Of a stretch of 6,324 bases of DNA, positions 5,337-6,324 are shown piece by piece. Location of the stretch: positions 1 through 6,324 of the forward strand of contig CANCGR010000163.1 of NCBI GenBank assembly GCA_947377625.1, written 5' to 3'. Position 1 is the stretch's first letter, and every line of letters starts with the position of its first letter. The notes below the pieces were generated by a model. The model searched no databases, was not told the DNA's origin, and saw only the letters and a program-made list of their open reading frames with translations. The position numbers and the translations under genes are program-made. The DNA comes from Gammaproteobacteria bacterium. Lineage in GTDB: Bacteria; Pseudomonadota; Gammaproteobacteria; Pseudomonadales; Pseudohongiellaceae.

Positions 5337-5355
5337 GCCTGCCCAAATGGCAGGC
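5337..5355 (+). repeat. Perfect hairpin between cysD and cysN
   Basis: GCCTGCC and GGCAGGC form a seven-pair, mostly G-C stem around a five-base CAAAT loop. It starts 27 bases after the cysD stop and ends 17 bases before the cysN ATG. No T tract follows, so it is not a classical terminator. It may stabilise the cysD message or be an RNA-processing site; its role is unknown. Confidence 0.65.
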
Positions 5356-5372
5356 AAGAGACAGGATTTACC

Positions 5373-6324
5373 ATGTCCCACCAATCCGAGCTGATCAGTA
5401 CTGATATCACTGCCTATCTGGCGCAACATGAACGCAAGGAACTTTTGCGGCTGCTGACTTGCGGCAGCGTTGATGACGGCAAGAGCACCCTTATCGGACG
5501 CCTGCTGTATGACACCAAGATGATCTACGAGGATCAGTTGTCAGCCATCACGTCTGACAGTATCAAATCCGGCACCACCGGCAACAAAGTCGATCTCGCG
5601 TTGCTGACTGACGGCCTGCAGGCCGAGCGCGAACAAGGCATCACCATCGATGTGGCCTATCGCTACTTCTCTACCGCAAAACGCAAATTCATCATTGCTG
5701 ACACACCAGGCCACGAGCAGTACACGCGCAACATGGCCACCGGCGCATCCAATTGCGAACTGGCGATCATCCTGATTGACGCGCGTCATGGCGTCATGAC
5801 GCAGACTCGACGCCACACTTTCATCACGTCTCTGTTGGGCATCAAGCATCTAATCGTCGCCATCAACAAGATGGACTTGATGAACTACGACGAAGCGGTG
5901 TTCGAGCGCATCTGCAAAGACTATCTGTCGTTCACCGATGATCTCGAGACTGGCGCGATCACTTTCATCCCGATATCCGCGCTTAATGGTGACAATGTCG
6001 TCAATGCGAGCGAATTCATGGCTTGGTACACAGGCCCGACGCTGATGAACATCCTGGAAAACGTGAAAATTGCGGCTGACAAGAACTTCGAGGACTTCCG
6101 CTTCCCGGTGCAGTATGTCAATCGCCCCAATCTGAACTTCCGTGGCTACTGCGGCACCATTGCGTCCGGCGTAGTACGCAAAGGCGACACGCTGATGGTG
6201 CTGCCTTCAGGCAAAAGCAGTCGCGTGAAATCAATCGTTACGCAAGATGAAGAGCTGGAATCGGCATTCACACCGATGGCCGTGACGCTAACGCTTGAAG
6301 ATGAAATCGACATCAGTCGTGGTG
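5373..6324 (+). CDS. cysN: Sulfate adenylyltransferase subunit 1, CysN GTPase (N-terminal 317 residues, cut by window edge)
   Basis: An EF-Tu-like GTPase that binds CysD and couples GTP hydrolysis to adenylyl-sulfate formation. Translation from the ATG, preceded by AGGA at six bases (5363-5366), gives all GTPase motifs: G1 GSVDDGKS at 31-38, G2 GITID at 89-93, G3 DTPGH at 110-114, G4 NKMD at 165-168 and G5 SAL at 202-204. After about residue 235 comes the start of the beta-barrel domain 2 (FRFPVQYVNRPNLNFRGYCG). E. coli CysN has about 475 residues, so roughly a third is missing off the right edge. Whether this version ends as plain CysN or continues into a fused APS kinase (a CysNC/NodQ type) cannot be seen. 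A translation-factor identity is excluded by the CysD neighbour and CysN-specific sequence around G1 and G2. Confidence 0.97.
   Translation, partial: MSHQSELISTDITAYLAQHERKELLRLLTCGSVDDGKSTLIGRLLYDTKMIYEDQLSAITSDSIKSGTTGNKVDLALLTDGLQAEREQGITIDVAYRYFSTAKRKFIIADTPGHEQYTRNMATGASNCELAIILIDARHGVMTQTRRHTFITSLLGIKHLIVAINKMDLMNYDEAVFERICKDYLSFTDDLETGAITFIPISALNGDNVVNASEFMAWYTGPTLMNILENVKIAADKNFEDFRFPVQYVNRPNLNFRGYCGTIASGVVRKGDTLMVLPSGKSSRVKSIVTQDEELESAFTPMAVTLTLEDEIDISRG

Overview
The window is a chromosomal housekeeping segment, most likely from a betaproteobacterium. Roughly balanced base composition and the protein matches would fit something like the Nitrosomonadales, but the exact family is inference. 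It holds eight recognisable protein genes and no mobile element, CRISPR array, tRNA or rRNA. Seven of the eight look intact from the sequence; petB and cysN are cut by the window edges (cysN is complete only at its start, petB only at its start).

Left half, all on the minus strand and read from right to left: zapE (AFG1-like cell-division ATPase), then rplM-rpsI (ribosomal proteins L13 and S9) with its own promoter and a strong rho-independent terminator, then petA-petB (Rieske protein and cytochrome b of the cytochrome bc1 complex) with a separate promoter. petA and petB overlap by one base (TGATG), so they are probably translationally coupled; cytochrome c1 would be expected just beyond the left edge. 

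Right half, on the plus strand: zapG (yhcB/DUF1043 membrane-anchored coiled-coil protein), divergent from zapE across an 89-base spacer carrying two overlapping, oppositely directed TATAAT boxes; then cysD and cysN, the two subunits of ATP sulfurylase for sulfate activation, separated by 63 bases that contain a perfect 7-bp hairpin.

The order zapG<>zapE-rplM-rpsI also occurs in E. coli (yhcB / yhcM-rplM-rpsI), and petABC following rpsI is familiar in Pseudomonas-like gammaproteobacteria and in betaproteobacteria. The block therefore looks like an old, vertically inherited neighbourhood joining ribosome synthesis, division-ring factors and respiration, with a sulfate-assimilation operon attached on the right.

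No previously undescribed multi-gene system is visible. The points worth a second look are regulatory: the symmetric divergent promoter, a perfect 14-bp palindrome in the petA leader, a decoy ATG at the petA start, the cysD-cysN hairpin, and small residue-level features of the bc1 subunits.
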